A stretch of 64,000 nucleotides of DNA. It comes from Clostridia bacterium. Its GTDB lineage: Bacteria > Bacillota > Peptococcia > DRI-13 > SM3-B62. The notes beneath the pieces are model-generated. The model was not told the origin of the DNA, searched no databases, and saw only the letters and a list, made by a program, of their open reading frames with translations. Both the position numbers and the translations under genes were made by a program. The stretch is from the NCBI GenBank assembly GCA_018432615.1, contig JAHDSQ010000002.1, positions 157,054 through 221,053 of the forward strand, written 5' to 3'. Shown piece after piece: positions 43,545 to 53,591 of this stretch (the stretch's first letter is position 1; every line of letters starts with the position of its first letter).

Positions 43545-44654
43545 TTACATCAATATTGCTCCCCTATCTTTCACAATAGCTACCGTTATCCCAGGGTAAC
43601 AGGTCTTAGAAGCAAGAACCTGTGGTTCTTTAGCCGTAAGCCAGGCAGCCGGCTCGGCTACCGCCGTCACGCCGACTTGCTTTTTAACAAACTGTGAGCC
43701 CACAAATTTTCCCTCAACCCTCTGTATTTCCTCAGCATTTACACACATCAGGGGCACGTTCAGTTCCCGAGCAGCCTCTTGTAAACCCTTTTCTTCCCTT
43801 TTGAAATCAATAGTGGCTAGGTGTAATATGCTGTTTATGTTTATCCCAAGACCCTCCAGACAATCCCGTACAGCGACAAGAATATCACTCTTTTTTTTGC
43901 CCTTACGGCAGCCCACACCGACGATGATGTTACGAGGCCGCAAGACAACATACGGCACACCGGTTCTTTCAACTACCTTTTCCTTCTCCGTAATATATAT
44001 CATTCCCTGCAACTTTTTGCTTTCCAAGATGTCATTGACCCCATTTTCCTGACTGCCGGAACAATCTTTTTCTGTACCATCGCAGCTTTTGAGCCTCACG
44101 ATTTGCACCTGTGGAGGAAATTCTGCCTTGACCTTTACGGTGGCATACATGCCCACGTTCTTCCCCTCCAGCAAAGACATCGCTATTTTTTTCCAGTCAG
44201 ACAGGTTTTCAATAACACAACCGTTTTTGCGGGCTAAATCATCCAAGGCAGGGATCCCTTCTACATCCGTTGCGGTGGTAATAACAGGCACTGCCCCGGT
44301 TTTCTCCCCTATGACGGCTGCCAGTTCATTGGCCCCACCGAGATGTCCGGACAGTAAAGGCACAACAAACCTTCCTTTCTCGTCCATGACTATGACTGCA
44401 GGGTCCTTGGTTTTATCCCGCAGCAATGGTGCCACACTCCTAATGACAATGCCTGCCGCCATAATAAATATGAACTGGGAGCATTCATCCCACAGGGAGG
44501 CAATAGTCGTCTGCAAACCACCTGCCATGATACAGCCGTCTTCCAAACTCTCCTGATGCCTCTCGGGGACATACAGCCGAGCTGCGGGAAATTCTCTTTT
44601 CAACCTTCTGCCTAACTTAACAGCCGTTGCTGTCAGGGCAACGATCGCCATCAT
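43545..44654 (-). CDS. cbiG: Cobalt-precorrin-5A hydrolase
   Basis: A 369-residue CbiG that opens the delta-lactone and releases C20 as acetaldehyde, a hallmark of the anaerobic pathway. The N-terminal domain has FIMAAGIVIRSVAPLL and VPLLSGHLGGANELA. The C-terminal CobE-like domain has VGVGCRKGKK and ATIDFKREEKGL. A linker with low conservation (about 195-215) joins them. The start overlaps the cbiF stop by four bases. Confidence 0.95.
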   Translation of the reverse strand: MMAIVALTATAVKLGRRLKREFPAARLYVPERHQESLEDGCIMAGGLQTTIASLWDECSQFIFIMAAGIVIRSVAPLLRDKTKDPAVIVMDEKGRFVVPLLSGHLGGANELAAVIGEKTGAVPVITTATDVEGIPALDDLARKNGCVIENLSDWKKIAMSLLEGKNVGMYATVKVKAEFPPQVQIVRLKSCDGTEKDCSGSQENGVNDILESKKLQGMIYITEKEKVVERTGVPYVVLRPRNIIVGVGCRKGKKKSDILVAVRDCLEGLGININSILHLATIDFKREEKGLQEAARELNVPLMCVNAEEIQRVEGKFVGSQFVKKQVGVTAVAEPAAWLTAKEPQVLASKTCYPGITVAIVKDRGAILM

Positions 44655-45406
44655 GATGATGCTCCCCTATACTCATGAGAGAAATTTTTATCGTAAAGTC
44701 TGGAAAGTTCGTATTCATTGCCCAGGAAATATCCGACCAAAATCAGTGCTGTTTTGGTGATCCCAGCTTCTTTCACCTTTGCGGCGATATCCTCCAGCGT
44801 ACCGGTAACTATTTTTTCGTCAGGCCAGGTAGCTCTTTGCACCACCGCAACCGGGGCTGTTTTTCCATAAGAAGGCGCAAGTTCGGCTACCACATCCTCG
44901 ATCATGGCGACGCTCAAAAAAATTACCAGTGAAGCCTTGTGGGCCGCCAGACTTGCCAAATCCTGTCCCGGCGGGACAGGGGTCCTGCCTTCGCGGCGTG
45001 TGAGAATGACCGTCTGCGCAACACCGGGCAAAGTATATTCTGCCTGCAAAGCGGCTGCGGCTCCGGTAAAGGAACTGACCCCGGGGATAACCTCACAAGC
45101 AATACCCTCCTCAGCGAGTCTGTCCATCTGCTCCCGAATGGCACCATAAATACTGGGATCTCCGGTATGCACCCGAACTACCACCTTGCCCTCTTTAACA
45201 CCCCGCTTCATGACCTCCAAGACCTCTTCCAGCGTCATTACGGCACTGTTATATATCTCCGCTCCTTTTTTACACCCTGCTAGGATTTCAGGATTAACGA
45301 GTGATCCTGCATAAATAACGATGTCGGCTGCGGCGATCTTTTTTTGTCCCTTAATGGTAATCAGTTCCGGATCCCCCGGTCCGGCCCCCACAAAACACAC
45401 CTTCAT
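44651..45406 (-). CDS. cbiF: Cobalt-precorrin-4 C11-methyltransferase
   Basis: A 251-residue SAM-dependent methyltransferase with VCFVGAGPGDPELITIKG, HTGDPSIYGAIREQMD, and VIPGVSSFTGAAAALQAEYTLP, the CbiF/CobM blocks. The ATG at 45404-45406 with GGAAGGAAG upstream matches the usual family start. An ATG at 45439 overlapping the cbiT stop would add 11 basic residues and cannot be excluded. Confidence 0.95.
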   Translation of the reverse strand: MKVCFVGAGPGDPELITIKGQKKIAAADIVIYAGSLVNPEILAGCKKGAEIYNSAVMTLEEVLEVMKRGVKEGKVVVRVHTGDPSIYGAIREQMDRLAEEGIACEVIPGVSSFTGAAAALQAEYTLPGVAQTVILTRREGRTPVPPGQDLASLAAHKASLVIFLSVAMIEDVVAELAPSYGKTAPVAVVQRATWPDEKIVTGTLEDIAAKVKEAGITKTALILVGYFLGNEYELSRLYDKNFSHEYRGASS

Positions 45407-45435
45407 CTTTTCTTCTTCCTTCCTTCGTTTTAGCT

Positions 45436-46023
45436 TCATCTTGTGCCCCAGATAATAAATACCGGATTCATCGCCTGCAGGGCTGTTTTCGTCCCTAATT
45501 CCCTGCTTTTGGCGATACTCACCATTATCATTTCCACTCCCGCAAAACCCTCTTTCTCAAGAGCTTTCATGCCTTCATACATGGTTTCCAGCAGCACCGC
45601 GTTAATAACCAGTCTTCCCCCCGGCTTGAGCAGCTCCCTGCAGTAGGTCACTATCTCCCTGAAGTTTCCGCCGCTGCCCCCAATAACCGCACAATCCATC
45701 TGCGGCAACCCCTTAAGACACGCAGGAGCTGTTCCCGCTACCACCTCAACATTATCAACGCCGAAGCGTTGACAATTAGCCTTGATCAATTTTCGGGCAA
45801 GAGGCTCCTTTTCTACCGCATAGACCCTGCCGGCATAAGCAAACAGTGCGCACTCCACAGACAAAGAACCAGTCCCCGCACCGACATCTAGCACACACGA
45901 CTCAGCGGCGAGCCGTAGCTTAGAGAGCGTCAGAACGCGGACCTCTTCTTTGGTCATAGGCGTTTTATCCCGCAAAAACTTATCGTCTGCTATCCCCGGT
46001 ACCACTTTCTTCATCCTACTCAC
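45436..46023 (-). CDS. cbiT: Cobalt-precorrin-6B C15-methyltransferase (decarboxylating)
   Basis: A 195-residue Rossmann methyltransferase. VLDVGAGTGSLSVECA is the SAM site, and CAVIGGSGGNFREIV with LKPGGRLVINAV are CbiT blocks. It decarboxylates and methylates C15. It is separate from CbiE here rather than fused as in CobL. The GTG at 46023 has AAAGGA about eight bases upstream; an ATG at 46014 is an alternative. It begins 19 bp after the cbiE stop. Confidence 0.93.
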   Translation of the reverse strand: MSRMKKVVPGIADDKFLRDKTPMTKEEVRVLTLSKLRLAAESCVLDVGAGTGSLSVECALFAYAGRVYAVEKEPLARKLIKANCQRFGVDNVEVVAGTAPACLKGLPQMDCAVIGGSGGNFREIVTYCRELLKPGGRLVINAVLLETMYEGMKALEKEGFAGVEMIMVSIAKSRELGTKTALQAMNPVFIIWGTR

Positions 46024-46042
46024 AGTTCAATCCTTTCTCTTG

Positions 46043-46681
46043 TTATCGCACGCCACTGTCGTCGTACACCACCATTACACACAGTCCCCTTGTCTTTATT
46101 CCTGCGCATTCCTCCAGCGTTGCGTTAAAAACCTTTTCATCCGAATAAGAGAGATTCTCCCCTACCAGCACCCTTCTATCTTTTACACCGTTTTCCGTCA
46201 ACAACCTGCAGACCTGACCAACCCCCATTTTAGCATCTGTCAAAAAGGCTACCTTATTTTCCTCCTTGACGGTTCTTACAAGGTCGGCGACTCTGCGACC
46301 GTGCAGACTGACAAAGCAAGCATCCTGCCAGGGCAAGACCCCTTTGGCAAAGAGGTATTGCAAAGAACTGATTCCCGGATAAACCTCCAGCTCACCGGGC
46401 TCAAAATACCTCAGCAGGGTCTGCAGGAAACTATAGAAACCTGGGTCACCGGAAACCAAGACCCCTACCTGTTCAACTCGGTATATTTCCTGTATTTCGT
46501 TCACCACAGCGGAAATATCTCTTTTAATAACAATTTCCCTTTTTCCGACATCCCGAAACAATTCCAGGTTCCTACCGCCCCCGACAAGCACGCTGCACTC
46601 CCTCGCCTTTTTTTCGACGATGGGCAGCACATAATCAGGACTGCCCGGTCCTACCCCGAGAACAAATACCTTTTTGCTCAC
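46043..46681 (-). CDS. cbiE: Cobalt-precorrin-7 C5-methyltransferase
   Basis: A 212-residue SAM-dependent tetrapyrrole methyltransferase. It opens VLGVGPGSPDYV, followed by LVGGGRNLELF and LVSGDPGFYSFLQTLL and VYPGISSLQYLFAKG; these match CbiE. It acts with CbiT. It starts immediately after the cbiD stop, with its ribosome site inside the cbiD end. Confidence 0.94.
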   Translation of the reverse strand: MSKKVFVLGVGPGSPDYVLPIVEKKARECSVLVGGGRNLELFRDVGKREIVIKRDISAVVNEIQEIYRVEQVGVLVSGDPGFYSFLQTLLRYFEPGELEVYPGISSLQYLFAKGVLPWQDACFVSLHGRRVADLVRTVKEENKVAFLTDAKMGVGQVCRLLTENGVKDRRVLVGENLSYSDEKVFNATLEECAGIKTRGLCVMVVYDDSGVR

Positions 46682-47800
46682 TTAACCTTCATCACCTAAC
46701 TCTTTTATTATCCTGCTACCCCATTCATCAACTGCCAACAGCCCTTTCGTATTTGAAAAAAGGACCGTTCCCACCTGCATCTTATCACCCACATGGCACC
46801 GTGCCCTTTCACCTGCTTGTTTCACTATCTCTGCGGCCAGCCCCGTGATACCTTTTTCCTCCAAAAGTTCCAGAGCCCCACCGGTTGTATTCATCTTCAA
46901 TATCGTCCTGATCGTCTCCTGGTCAGCCCCAAAAGCTCCGGCATAGGCTGCCATGGTCTCCATACGGGCATCGGCAACCTTACTGTGGGTGTTAAATATA
47001 CCCGCGGCTACCTTGACCAGCTTGCCCAACTCTCCCACCAACAATGCCTTCTCAAAGCCAATACCTGCCGCCTCCCACAGAGCGAACCCAACAAAATTAC
47101 TCATTTTGATAACATTCTTCTTCAAGCCCAGCTCACGCTGAATAAAATTCTCACCATAGTTACCGAACACCAGAATGATATTCTTCTTCCCCTCCGCCGC
47201 CAATACCTTCATTTCTAAACGCACCGACTCCTGCCAGGCTTCGGAGGACATAGGCTCCACAATCCCCGTTGTTCCCAGGATTGACAGGCCCCCCACGATC
47301 CCAAGACGAGGATTAAAGGTTCGGGCGGCCACCCTCTCTCCGCCGGGTATCGATACGACTAAACGTACTCCCTTACCTGGAGGCAAGACCTTTTCGACTT
47401 CCCGCTTTATCAATTCCCGAGGACCTGGATTGATCGCTGCCTGTCCAACTTCCACGGCCAGTCCGGGTTTAGTAGCGATTCCCACCCCCGATCCTCCTTC
47501 AATGCTTATCCCTCCGGCGGTCTCAAACGCCTCTACCCTAACACAAAGACCGTCAGTAACATCAGGATCGTCTCCGGCGTCTTTACGCACAGCACAGGAC
47601 ACACCCTCTCCGCTTACCTGTCTATCAAGCACGGCAAGACGCAAAACCGTACCTTCGGGTACTTCTATCTCAACACTCTCCGGCATCTTGCCCATAAAAA
47701 GCATAAGCGCCGCAGCTTTCGCTGCTGCTGCGGCACATGACCCGGTAGTGTATCCTCTTCTCATAATCTTGCCGTTAACCACTCTTGTACCAAGATTCAA
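46682..47800 (-). CDS. cbiD: Cobalt-precorrin-5B C1-methyltransferase
   Basis: A 372-residue CbiD, specific to the oxygen-independent route. RRGYTTGSCAAAAAKAAALML is the classic N-terminal block; VSIPGGERVAARTFNPRLGIVGG, NFVGFALWEAA and MNTTGGALELLEEKG follow. It overlaps cbiC by four bases. No anomaly. Confidence 0.96.
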   Translation of the reverse strand: MNLGTRVVNGKIMRRGYTTGSCAAAAAKAAALMLFMGKMPESVEIEVPEGTVLRLAVLDRQVSGEGVSCAVRKDAGDDPDVTDGLCVRVEAFETAGGISIEGGSGVGIATKPGLAVEVGQAAINPGPRELIKREVEKVLPPGKGVRLVVSIPGGERVAARTFNPRLGIVGGLSILGTTGIVEPMSSEAWQESVRLEMKVLAAEGKKNIILVFGNYGENFIQRELGLKKNVIKMSNFVGFALWEAAGIGFEKALLVGELGKLVKVAAGIFNTHSKVADARMETMAAYAGAFGADQETIRTILKMNTTGGALELLEEKGITGLAAEIVKQAGERARCHVGDKMQVGTVLFSNTKGLLAVDEWGSRIIKELGDEG

Positions 47801-48432
47801 CGTTCTTCTTCCTCCATCAAATACAACAAGGCATTAACTATTGAAGCGGCTACATTGCTGCCTCCCTTTCTCCCACTGGTGAGGATACTCGGTATCGGTT
47901 TTTGCGATAACAATTCCTTCGCTTCCGCTGCTCCCACAAAACCTACCGGCACACCGATGATTGCCGCAGGATTCGCTTTTCCTTCTTCCATGAGCTCCAG
48001 CAGCCTGAAAAGAGCCGTAGGTGCATTTCCGATAACGAATACTCCGTTTTGCTCATCTCTCACCGCCTTTTCCATACAGGACATGGCCCTCGTCCCGCCG
48101 TTTCTTTTCGCCTCCTCTGCTACATCCTTATCCTGCATGAAACACCTGACCTCAACACCATACTGAGCAAGCTTTTTCTTGTTGATACCAGCCTTTGCCA
48201 TTTCCGTATCAGTCACAATATGTCTTTGTTCTCGAATTGCCGCGATTATTTTCGCAATTGCATCATTATTGAACCTGAGTATTTTTGCATAATGAAAGTC
48301 AGCTGTCGTATGAATTACTCGCTTAATAACCTTAAGCTTTAAAGGTGGTACAGTTACATTCCCCAAAATCCCGGTAATTGTCTGCATGCTCTGCTTTTCA
48401 ATTTCAACAGGATCAGTAAGATATTTCCCCAT
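47797..48432 (-). CDS. cbiC: Cobalt-precorrin-8 methylmutase
   Basis: A 211-residue CbiC/CobH. The catalytic His is in RVIHTTADFHYA. VGNAPTALF-type (FVIGNAPTALFRLLEL) and GVPVGFVGAAEAKELL are the other conserved blocks. It shifts a methyl from C11 to C12 to give cobyrinate. GAGATCGAC-type spacing upstream is unremarkable; cobD ends 65 bp upstream on the transcript. Confidence 0.95.
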   Translation of the reverse strand: MGKYLTDPVEIEKQSMQTITGILGNVTVPPLKLKVIKRVIHTTADFHYAKILRFNNDAIAKIIAAIREQRHIVTDTEMAKAGINKKKLAQYGVEVRCFMQDKDVAEEAKRNGGTRAMSCMEKAVRDEQNGVFVIGNAPTALFRLLELMEEGKANPAAIIGVPVGFVGAAEAKELLSQKPIPSILTSGRKGGSNVAASIVNALLYLMEEEER

Positions 48433-48497
48433 GTCGATCTCCTTTTACTAATGTTTTGTGCCAATTAAATCAATTGTAGAACATCACCTTATATAAA

Positions 48498-49589
48498 TCA
48501 ACACAAACAGTTTTCTATAGCCCTCAGCACCTTACTGTTACTTCCCCTATCCTTTACGGCTAAGCGGAAAAAGCTGTTGTCGAGGGAAACAAAGCCCTCC
48601 GGCTTTCTGATCATAATGTACTCTTTTAACAACCGCTTTTCCAGCATCTTTGCATTCCAACCCTTCTTCAGCAATTTAAGAAGGAAAAAACTGGCCTGAC
48701 TTTCATACACCCTTAGACCGTCCATCTGTGCAAGTCCTCTGTACATAAACTCCCTTTCCGAAGTAATCCACTCCCTGCTTCTCGCTTTGAAACCCTCATC
48801 TTGCAAAAGATACGGACCCAAAAGACTTGCGAGGACATTGACCGTCCACGGCTCTTGCCGGATTTCCATCTTTTTTAATATCCGGGAACCGGCTAGGCAG
48901 TACCCTAAACGGAGACCTGCCAGGGAAAAATACTTGGTAAAGGCCCGCAAGAGGATGAGATTGTCAAAACGAGCCAAATCAGCTACAACAGTCGCGGCCA
49001 AAGGATCATCGGTAAATTCCACAAAGGTTTCATCCAGCAAAACGACGACATCGTTTTGCTTTGCTTCTTCCAATATCTTCAACAACTCATCCTTGGCTAT
49101 TAAGTACCCTGTAGGGTTATTGGGATTACACAAGATCGTCATATCATAGCCGTTTCTAAGGGTTTGTAAAAAGCGGTCGGTATCCAAAGCAAACCCAAGA
49201 CCCTCCTTAAGCTGATAGTATTCCACCTCAGCATTACTGCCCCGCAAAGCCCTTTCGTAATCGGCAAAGGACGGTACCGGAAGGAGCACCTTTTTTGGCT
49301 TTAGAGCACGCACTGCCAGATATAGCAGTTCTGTAGCCCCGTTGCCAACCATGATTTGCTCCACAGGACAACCGGTATATGCGGAAATGGCTTTTTTTAA
49401 ATCATGATAATCCCGGTCGGGATAGCATCTGATTTCTTCGATATTCTCCAGCAAATAATCTTTTATACCCTCCGGCCAAGACACCGGATTGATATTGGAA
49501 CTGTAATCAAGAAATTCACCCGGTTCAACCCCTAGTTTTCTGGCATATTCCCTGACATTGCCTCCGTGTATCGCTTTTCCCTCAGTCAT
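48498..49589 (-). CDS. cobD: L-Threonine-O-3-phosphate decarboxylase
   Basis: A 363-residue PLP aminotransferase-fold enzyme that makes (R)-1-aminopropan-2-ol phosphate for the cobamide linker. HGGNVREYARKLG and LDYSSNINP are typical CobD openings. CNPNNPTGYLI precedes DETFVEF, and the PLP lysine is in RAFTKYFSLAGLRLGY. A histidinol-phosphate aminotransferase is excluded by motif and context. The ATG at 49589 is favoured over the GTG at 49601, whose AAGGA is too close. It follows cbiB. Confidence 0.9.
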   Translation of the reverse strand: MTEGKAIHGGNVREYARKLGVEPGEFLDYSSNINPVSWPEGIKDYLLENIEEIRCYPDRDYHDLKKAISAYTGCPVEQIMVGNGATELLYLAVRALKPKKVLLPVPSFADYERALRGSNAEVEYYQLKEGLGFALDTDRFLQTLRNGYDMTILCNPNNPTGYLIAKDELLKILEEAKQNDVVVLLDETFVEFTDDPLAATVVADLARFDNLILLRAFTKYFSLAGLRLGYCLAGSRILKKMEIRQEPWTVNVLASLLGPYLLQDEGFKARSREWITSEREFMYRGLAQMDGLRVYESQASFFLLKLLKKGWNAKMLEKRLLKEYIMIRKPEGFVSLDNSFFRLAVKDRGSNSKVLRAIENCLC

Positions 49590-49621
49590 TTTCTTTAGCA
49601 CATCCTTTTTTCTTTTTCCGG

Positions 49622-50578
49622 CTACACAATACCGACTAATTTAAACATTATCATATAGAAGAACGCTAAGGCCAAAAAAACCGTCGTTTCCATAATCCTC
49701 ACCGCATCCTTGATATCCCGGCGTTCGACAGCCTTATCGGCTTCACCCAGATAAGGCTTTTCTACGAGTCTTCCACCGTAAATTGCCCTGCCACCCAGCC
49801 GCAAGCCCAAAGTCCCGGCCATGGCAGCTTCAGGGTAACCGGCATTGGGGCTTTCGTGTTTTCTCTTATCCCGGCGCAAAATCTCGTATCCTCTCTTGGC
49901 ATCCTTTCCCCAAACCGCCCCGGCTAAAGGAAGCAAATACCCGGTAAGCCTAGCCGGGATCCAATTCAAGATATCGTCAAGCTTAGCCGAAGCCCAGCCA
50001 AATTCCGCATATTTCTCATTTTTATAGCCAACCATGGAATCTAAAGTACTGGCGGCTTTATAGGCCATGCCCCCAGCAGGACCTCCCAGGAAGATATAAA
50101 ACAGCGGAGCGACCACCCCATCCGAGGTATTCTCCGCCACCGTTTCCACAGTCGCTTTGATAATTTCTTCCTCATCCATATTATGAGTATCCCTGCCGAC
50201 GATTCCTGCCAACCGCTTTTTTGCCAGTTCAAGATCGTTTCCCTCTAAGGCCTTATACACCCCTTCGGCTTCGCAAGCCAAGGAACGCATAGCCAGTGCA
50301 AAATATATCAAGACAGCGCTAAAAACCAAATACAGCACAGGAGCATAAATCCGCACAGCCTCAAGGCTTCCTCTGGCAACACCGTAAGTAACGACAACCG
50401 TGGCGGTCGTCAGCACCACGCCCCCTGCCTTCAAACCGAGCAACTCCGCAAAAGCACCGCGCAAGATATTCTCTAAGGCGGTAATGAACTTCCCTATTAT
50501 CCTGACCGGATGCGGAAACCACACCGGGTCTCCCAACAGTAAATCCAAGACAAAACCAAATACAATCTGCATCTCCAT
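49622..50578 (-). CDS. cbiB: Adenosylcobinamide-phosphate synthase
   Basis: A 318-residue integral membrane protein with several helices. FVLDLLLGDPVWFPHPVRIIG at the start, RDTHNMDEEEIIKATVETVAENTSDG in the middle and PNAGYPEAAMAGTLGLRLGG late are CbiB signatures. It amidates adenosylcobyric acid with the aminopropanol phosphate from CobD. It follows cbiP by 29 bp. Confidence 0.95.
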   Translation of the reverse strand: MEMQIVFGFVLDLLLGDPVWFPHPVRIIGKFITALENILRGAFAELLGLKAGGVVLTTATVVVTYGVARGSLEAVRIYAPVLYLVFSAVLIYFALAMRSLACEAEGVYKALEGNDLELAKKRLAGIVGRDTHNMDEEEIIKATVETVAENTSDGVVAPLFYIFLGGPAGGMAYKAASTLDSMVGYKNEKYAEFGWASAKLDDILNWIPARLTGYLLPLAGAVWGKDAKRGYEILRRDKRKHESPNAGYPEAAMAGTLGLRLGGRAIYGGRLVEKPYLGEADKAVERRDIKDAVRIMETTVFLALAFFYMIMFKLVGIV

Positions 50579-50607
50579 CTTCTCTACCCACCTTGCCTGT
50601 TCTTAGC

Positions 50608-52134
50608 TCATCGCCCTATAGCGCTGTAAATCCCTGTCATATCAAGGTTTTCTCGCACCGTCCCGGCCAGCCGCTCATATTCTTCTTCCTTCAACTCCCT
50701 CAGCGGCTTAGGAACCGTTTTGATGGGAGCAAGTCCCTTTTGCTCCCTAACCCTGTTCAATATTTTCCTGGTAAAGGCCGTATTGTCAAAAATACCGTGA
50801 ATATATGTGCCGAAGACATTGCCGTCCCCATTGATATAGCCGTCGACGACCTCCGTTTTTCGGCCCAATCTGCTTTTTATTTTAATAAACGGTCTGCTTC
50901 CCGGTCCTTGGGAACTGACTCCCATGTGGATTTCATAGCCCTGCAGAATTTCACCGTCCAAATCCGCCATGGCAGGAATTCCTCCGGCAGTCACGCAGGC
51001 TTTGACCTGAGCAGTCGTCTTTTCCTTTAAAAATACAGTCTCCATATCTAAATATCCCAGACCGCGCATTTTACCGAGTCCTGACTCCGTGTGATACGGA
51101 TCCGACAGTTCTCTTCCCAGCATCTGATAACCGCCGCAAACCCCTATCAGCAATTTGCCTTTGCGCACATGCTGGGCAAGCTGCTCTTTTAGACCCGACT
51201 CCCGCAGATAGCGCAAATCCTCCAGGGTGTTTTTGCTTCCCGGAATAATCAGAACGTCGGGCTCGCCTAGGCTTTCCCCTGTCTTGACATAACGAAGTTT
51301 AACATCCTCAAAGTAGCGCAGCACGCTGAAATCAGTAAAGTTTGAAATGTAGGGCAAGCGAATCACCGCAACCTCTAGCTCCCCTGCTCCCACTTTCTCA
51401 CTGCGGTCAAACTCTTCCGTCACGCTGTCTTCCTCATCTATATGCAAAGTCATGTAGGGGACAACACCAAGAACCGGTACTTCTATCAATTCCTCCAACT
51501 TCTTCAAACCGGGCTGAAGGATGGCCGGATCACCGCGAAATTTATTGATAATGACTCCCTTGACCCTTTTTTTCTCCTCTTCACTCAGCAGCATCATCGT
51601 ACCGTAAAGAGAAGCAAAGACTCCTCCCCTGTCAATATCACCAATCAGAATAACAGGAGCATCGGCTATTTCCGCCATCCCCATGTTGACAAGGTCATTC
51701 TCACGCAAATTGATCTCCGCCGGGCTTCCGGCTCCTTCAATCACAATAAGGTCATAACGGCTTTCCAGTCGGTAATATTTTTCTCTGATCATTTCCCTGA
51801 GTTGCGGCTTGAAGGCATGGTACTCGGCCGCTGTCATATTCTGATAAACCCGTCCGTTTATGATAACCTGAGAGGTCTTGTCACCGGTCGGTTTGATCAG
51901 AATGGGGTTCATTTCCACGGAGGGCAAAATACCGCTTGCTTCCGCCTGCACAACCTGGGCCCTGCCCATTTCGTGCCCTTCTGCGGTAATAAAGGAGTTT
52001 AAAGCCATATTCTGCGCTTTAAAAGGAGCTGTGCTGTAGCCATCCTGCCGGAAAATCCGGCACAATGCCGCTGTCAACAGGCTTTTACCCACGGAGGAAC
52101 CTGTTCCCTGCAGCATGATACATTTCCTGTTCAT
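50608..52134 (-). CDS. cbiP: Cobyric acid synthase
   Basis: A 508-residue glutamine-dependent amidase (CobQ/CbiP). The dethiobiotin-synthetase-like N-domain has LQGTGSSVGKSLLTAALCRI and APFKAQNMALNS. The C-terminal glutaminase has its cysteine in GVCGGYQMLG and the histidine in YIHGIFDN. It amidates four side chains of adenosylcobyrinate a,c-diamide. It starts 22 bp after cbiA. Confidence 0.96.
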   Translation of the reverse strand: MNRKCIMLQGTGSSVGKSLLTAALCRIFRQDGYSTAPFKAQNMALNSFITAEGHEMGRAQVVQAEASGILPSVEMNPILIKPTGDKTSQVIINGRVYQNMTAAEYHAFKPQLREMIREKYYRLESRYDLIVIEGAGSPAEINLRENDLVNMGMAEIADAPVILIGDIDRGGVFASLYGTMMLLSEEEKKRVKGVIINKFRGDPAILQPGLKKLEELIEVPVLGVVPYMTLHIDEEDSVTEEFDRSEKVGAGELEVAVIRLPYISNFTDFSVLRYFEDVKLRYVKTGESLGEPDVLIIPGSKNTLEDLRYLRESGLKEQLAQHVRKGKLLIGVCGGYQMLGRELSDPYHTESGLGKMRGLGYLDMETVFLKEKTTAQVKACVTAGGIPAMADLDGEILQGYEIHMGVSSQGPGSRPFIKIKSRLGRKTEVVDGYINGDGNVFGTYIHGIFDNTAFTRKILNRVREQKGLAPIKTVPKPLRELKEEEYERLAGTVRENLDMTGIYSAIGR

Positions 52135-52156
52135 TTTGCAATCCTTCCTTCTACTC

Positions 52157-53584
52157 TCACTGTTGATTCCGGCTTTTTACCCTGACTACGAAATTTTCTG
52201 CAAAACTGAGGTTGGAATACAGGTGCAAATGAGGATAACCCGCTGTCCCGTTTCCTTTAATATATCCGCACTCCCACTGTCTTTCGACCTCTTTGTTCTT
52301 AAGCTTACTGAGCTTAAAGACAGTTCTTTCTTCCTCGCCGCTGACCTTGGAATGATGAAACTCATGTATTTTAATAGCATCGCCCTTTTTACCCCATAGG
52401 CAACTGTCCTTCAGCTCCAACAGGGCATAGCCGAACCTTTGCAATCGCTGAGTCATCTGACACGTCCCGCGTAACCAGCCGGTCATGGCAAAACGCTCAC
52501 CGGCAAAGTCCTCTAATTCCTCCAAGAGATACATCAAACCGCCGCATTCGGCGTGGTACGGCATCCCGGCGGCAAGAGCAGCCTTGATGCTCTGTTTCAT
52601 TTTTGTATTCTCTGCCAGTTCCCGGGCAAAAACCTCCGGAAACCCACCACCCAGCCAAAGACCCTTCACCCCTTCGGGTAAAGCCTCATCCCGCAAAGGA
52701 CTGAAGAAAACAGGCTTGACCCCCGCCTCCCGCAAAAGATCAAGGTTATCCCAATAATAGAAATTGAAAGCCTCATCGTTGGCCACCGCTATTTCCGCCG
52801 GTTGTCGATCAACCTCACTGCCTTGCGCACTCATTGCAGAAAAATCCGTGGCAGAAGATGAAGAAAAGGCTGGAACCGACTTATTCCAAGCTTTTGCGTG
52901 GTTAACGATCTCATCAACCTCAACCGTCTTTTCCACCATCTGCGCCAGCCTGCCTATCTTCTCCTTTAGCTGTGGCATCTCCACACTGGGAAGCAGCCCT
53001 AAATGACGGCTGGACAGCTCTATCTTTTCATCCTTCGGTAAATACCCAAAGGCTTTCAAACCTGTGTAACTTTCCACTGCCTCCTTCAACAAGAGGTAGT
53101 GCCTTTCACCGCTCACACGGTTGAAGATTACACCTGTCACATCGAGATCCCCGTCAAATTTCTGGTAGCCCTGTACCATTGCCGCCGCACTTACGGACAT
53201 CCCGGCAGCATCAATGACAAGGATTACCGGTGCCTTGATTATCTTGGCAATCTGCGCCGTACTCCCCTTATCGCTGCTAATTTCTGCACCGTCGAACAAC
53301 CCCATCACACCTTCGATGACAGCAATATCCGCACCGACCATGTTTTTCTGAAATAAGTACAGGACAGTCTCTTCATCCAGCAACCAGCCGTCCAAGTTCC
53401 GCGATTTTCTACCGGTGATAAAGGTGTGGTAGGCCGTATCGATATAGTCCGGGCCAACCTTATAGGGCTGTACCTGCATCCTCCCGGAAAGTGCGGCAAG
53501 AAGACCTAAGGCTGCCGTTGTTTTACCGACTCCACTCTGTGTACCGGCAATAACCACCCTGGCCTGATTATTCTTATGCTTCAT
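52157..53584 (-). CDS. cbiA: Cobyrinate a,c-diamide synthase
   Basis: A 475-residue CbiA/CobB amidase. The P-loop is VIAGTQSGVGKTTAALGL; YKVGPDYIDTAYH and IEGVMGLFDG follow. The glutaminase cysteine is in AECGGLMYLLEEL. The ATG at 53584 has GAGGTGAG upstream; the TTG start eight codons earlier contains that site. An acidic, Ser-rich linker (about residues 245-275) is weakly conserved. It follows cbiL by 7 bp. Confidence 0.95.
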   Translation of the reverse strand: MKHKNNQARVVIAGTQSGVGKTTAALGLLAALSGRMQVQPYKVGPDYIDTAYHTFITGRKSRNLDGWLLDEETVLYLFQKNMVGADIAVIEGVMGLFDGAEISSDKGSTAQIAKIIKAPVILVIDAAGMSVSAAAMVQGYQKFDGDLDVTGVIFNRVSGERHYLLLKEAVESYTGLKAFGYLPKDEKIELSSRHLGLLPSVEMPQLKEKIGRLAQMVEKTVEVDEIVNHAKAWNKSVPAFSSSSATDFSAMSAQGSEVDRQPAEIAVANDEAFNFYYWDNLDLLREAGVKPVFFSPLRDEALPEGVKGLWLGGGFPEVFARELAENTKMKQSIKAALAAGMPYHAECGGLMYLLEELEDFAGERFAMTGWLRGTCQMTQRLQRFGYALLELKDSCLWGKKGDAIKIHEFHHSKVSGEEERTVFKLSKLKNKEVERQWECGYIKGNGTAGYPHLHLYSNLSFAENFVVRVKSRNQQ

Positions 53585-53591
53585 TGCTGTC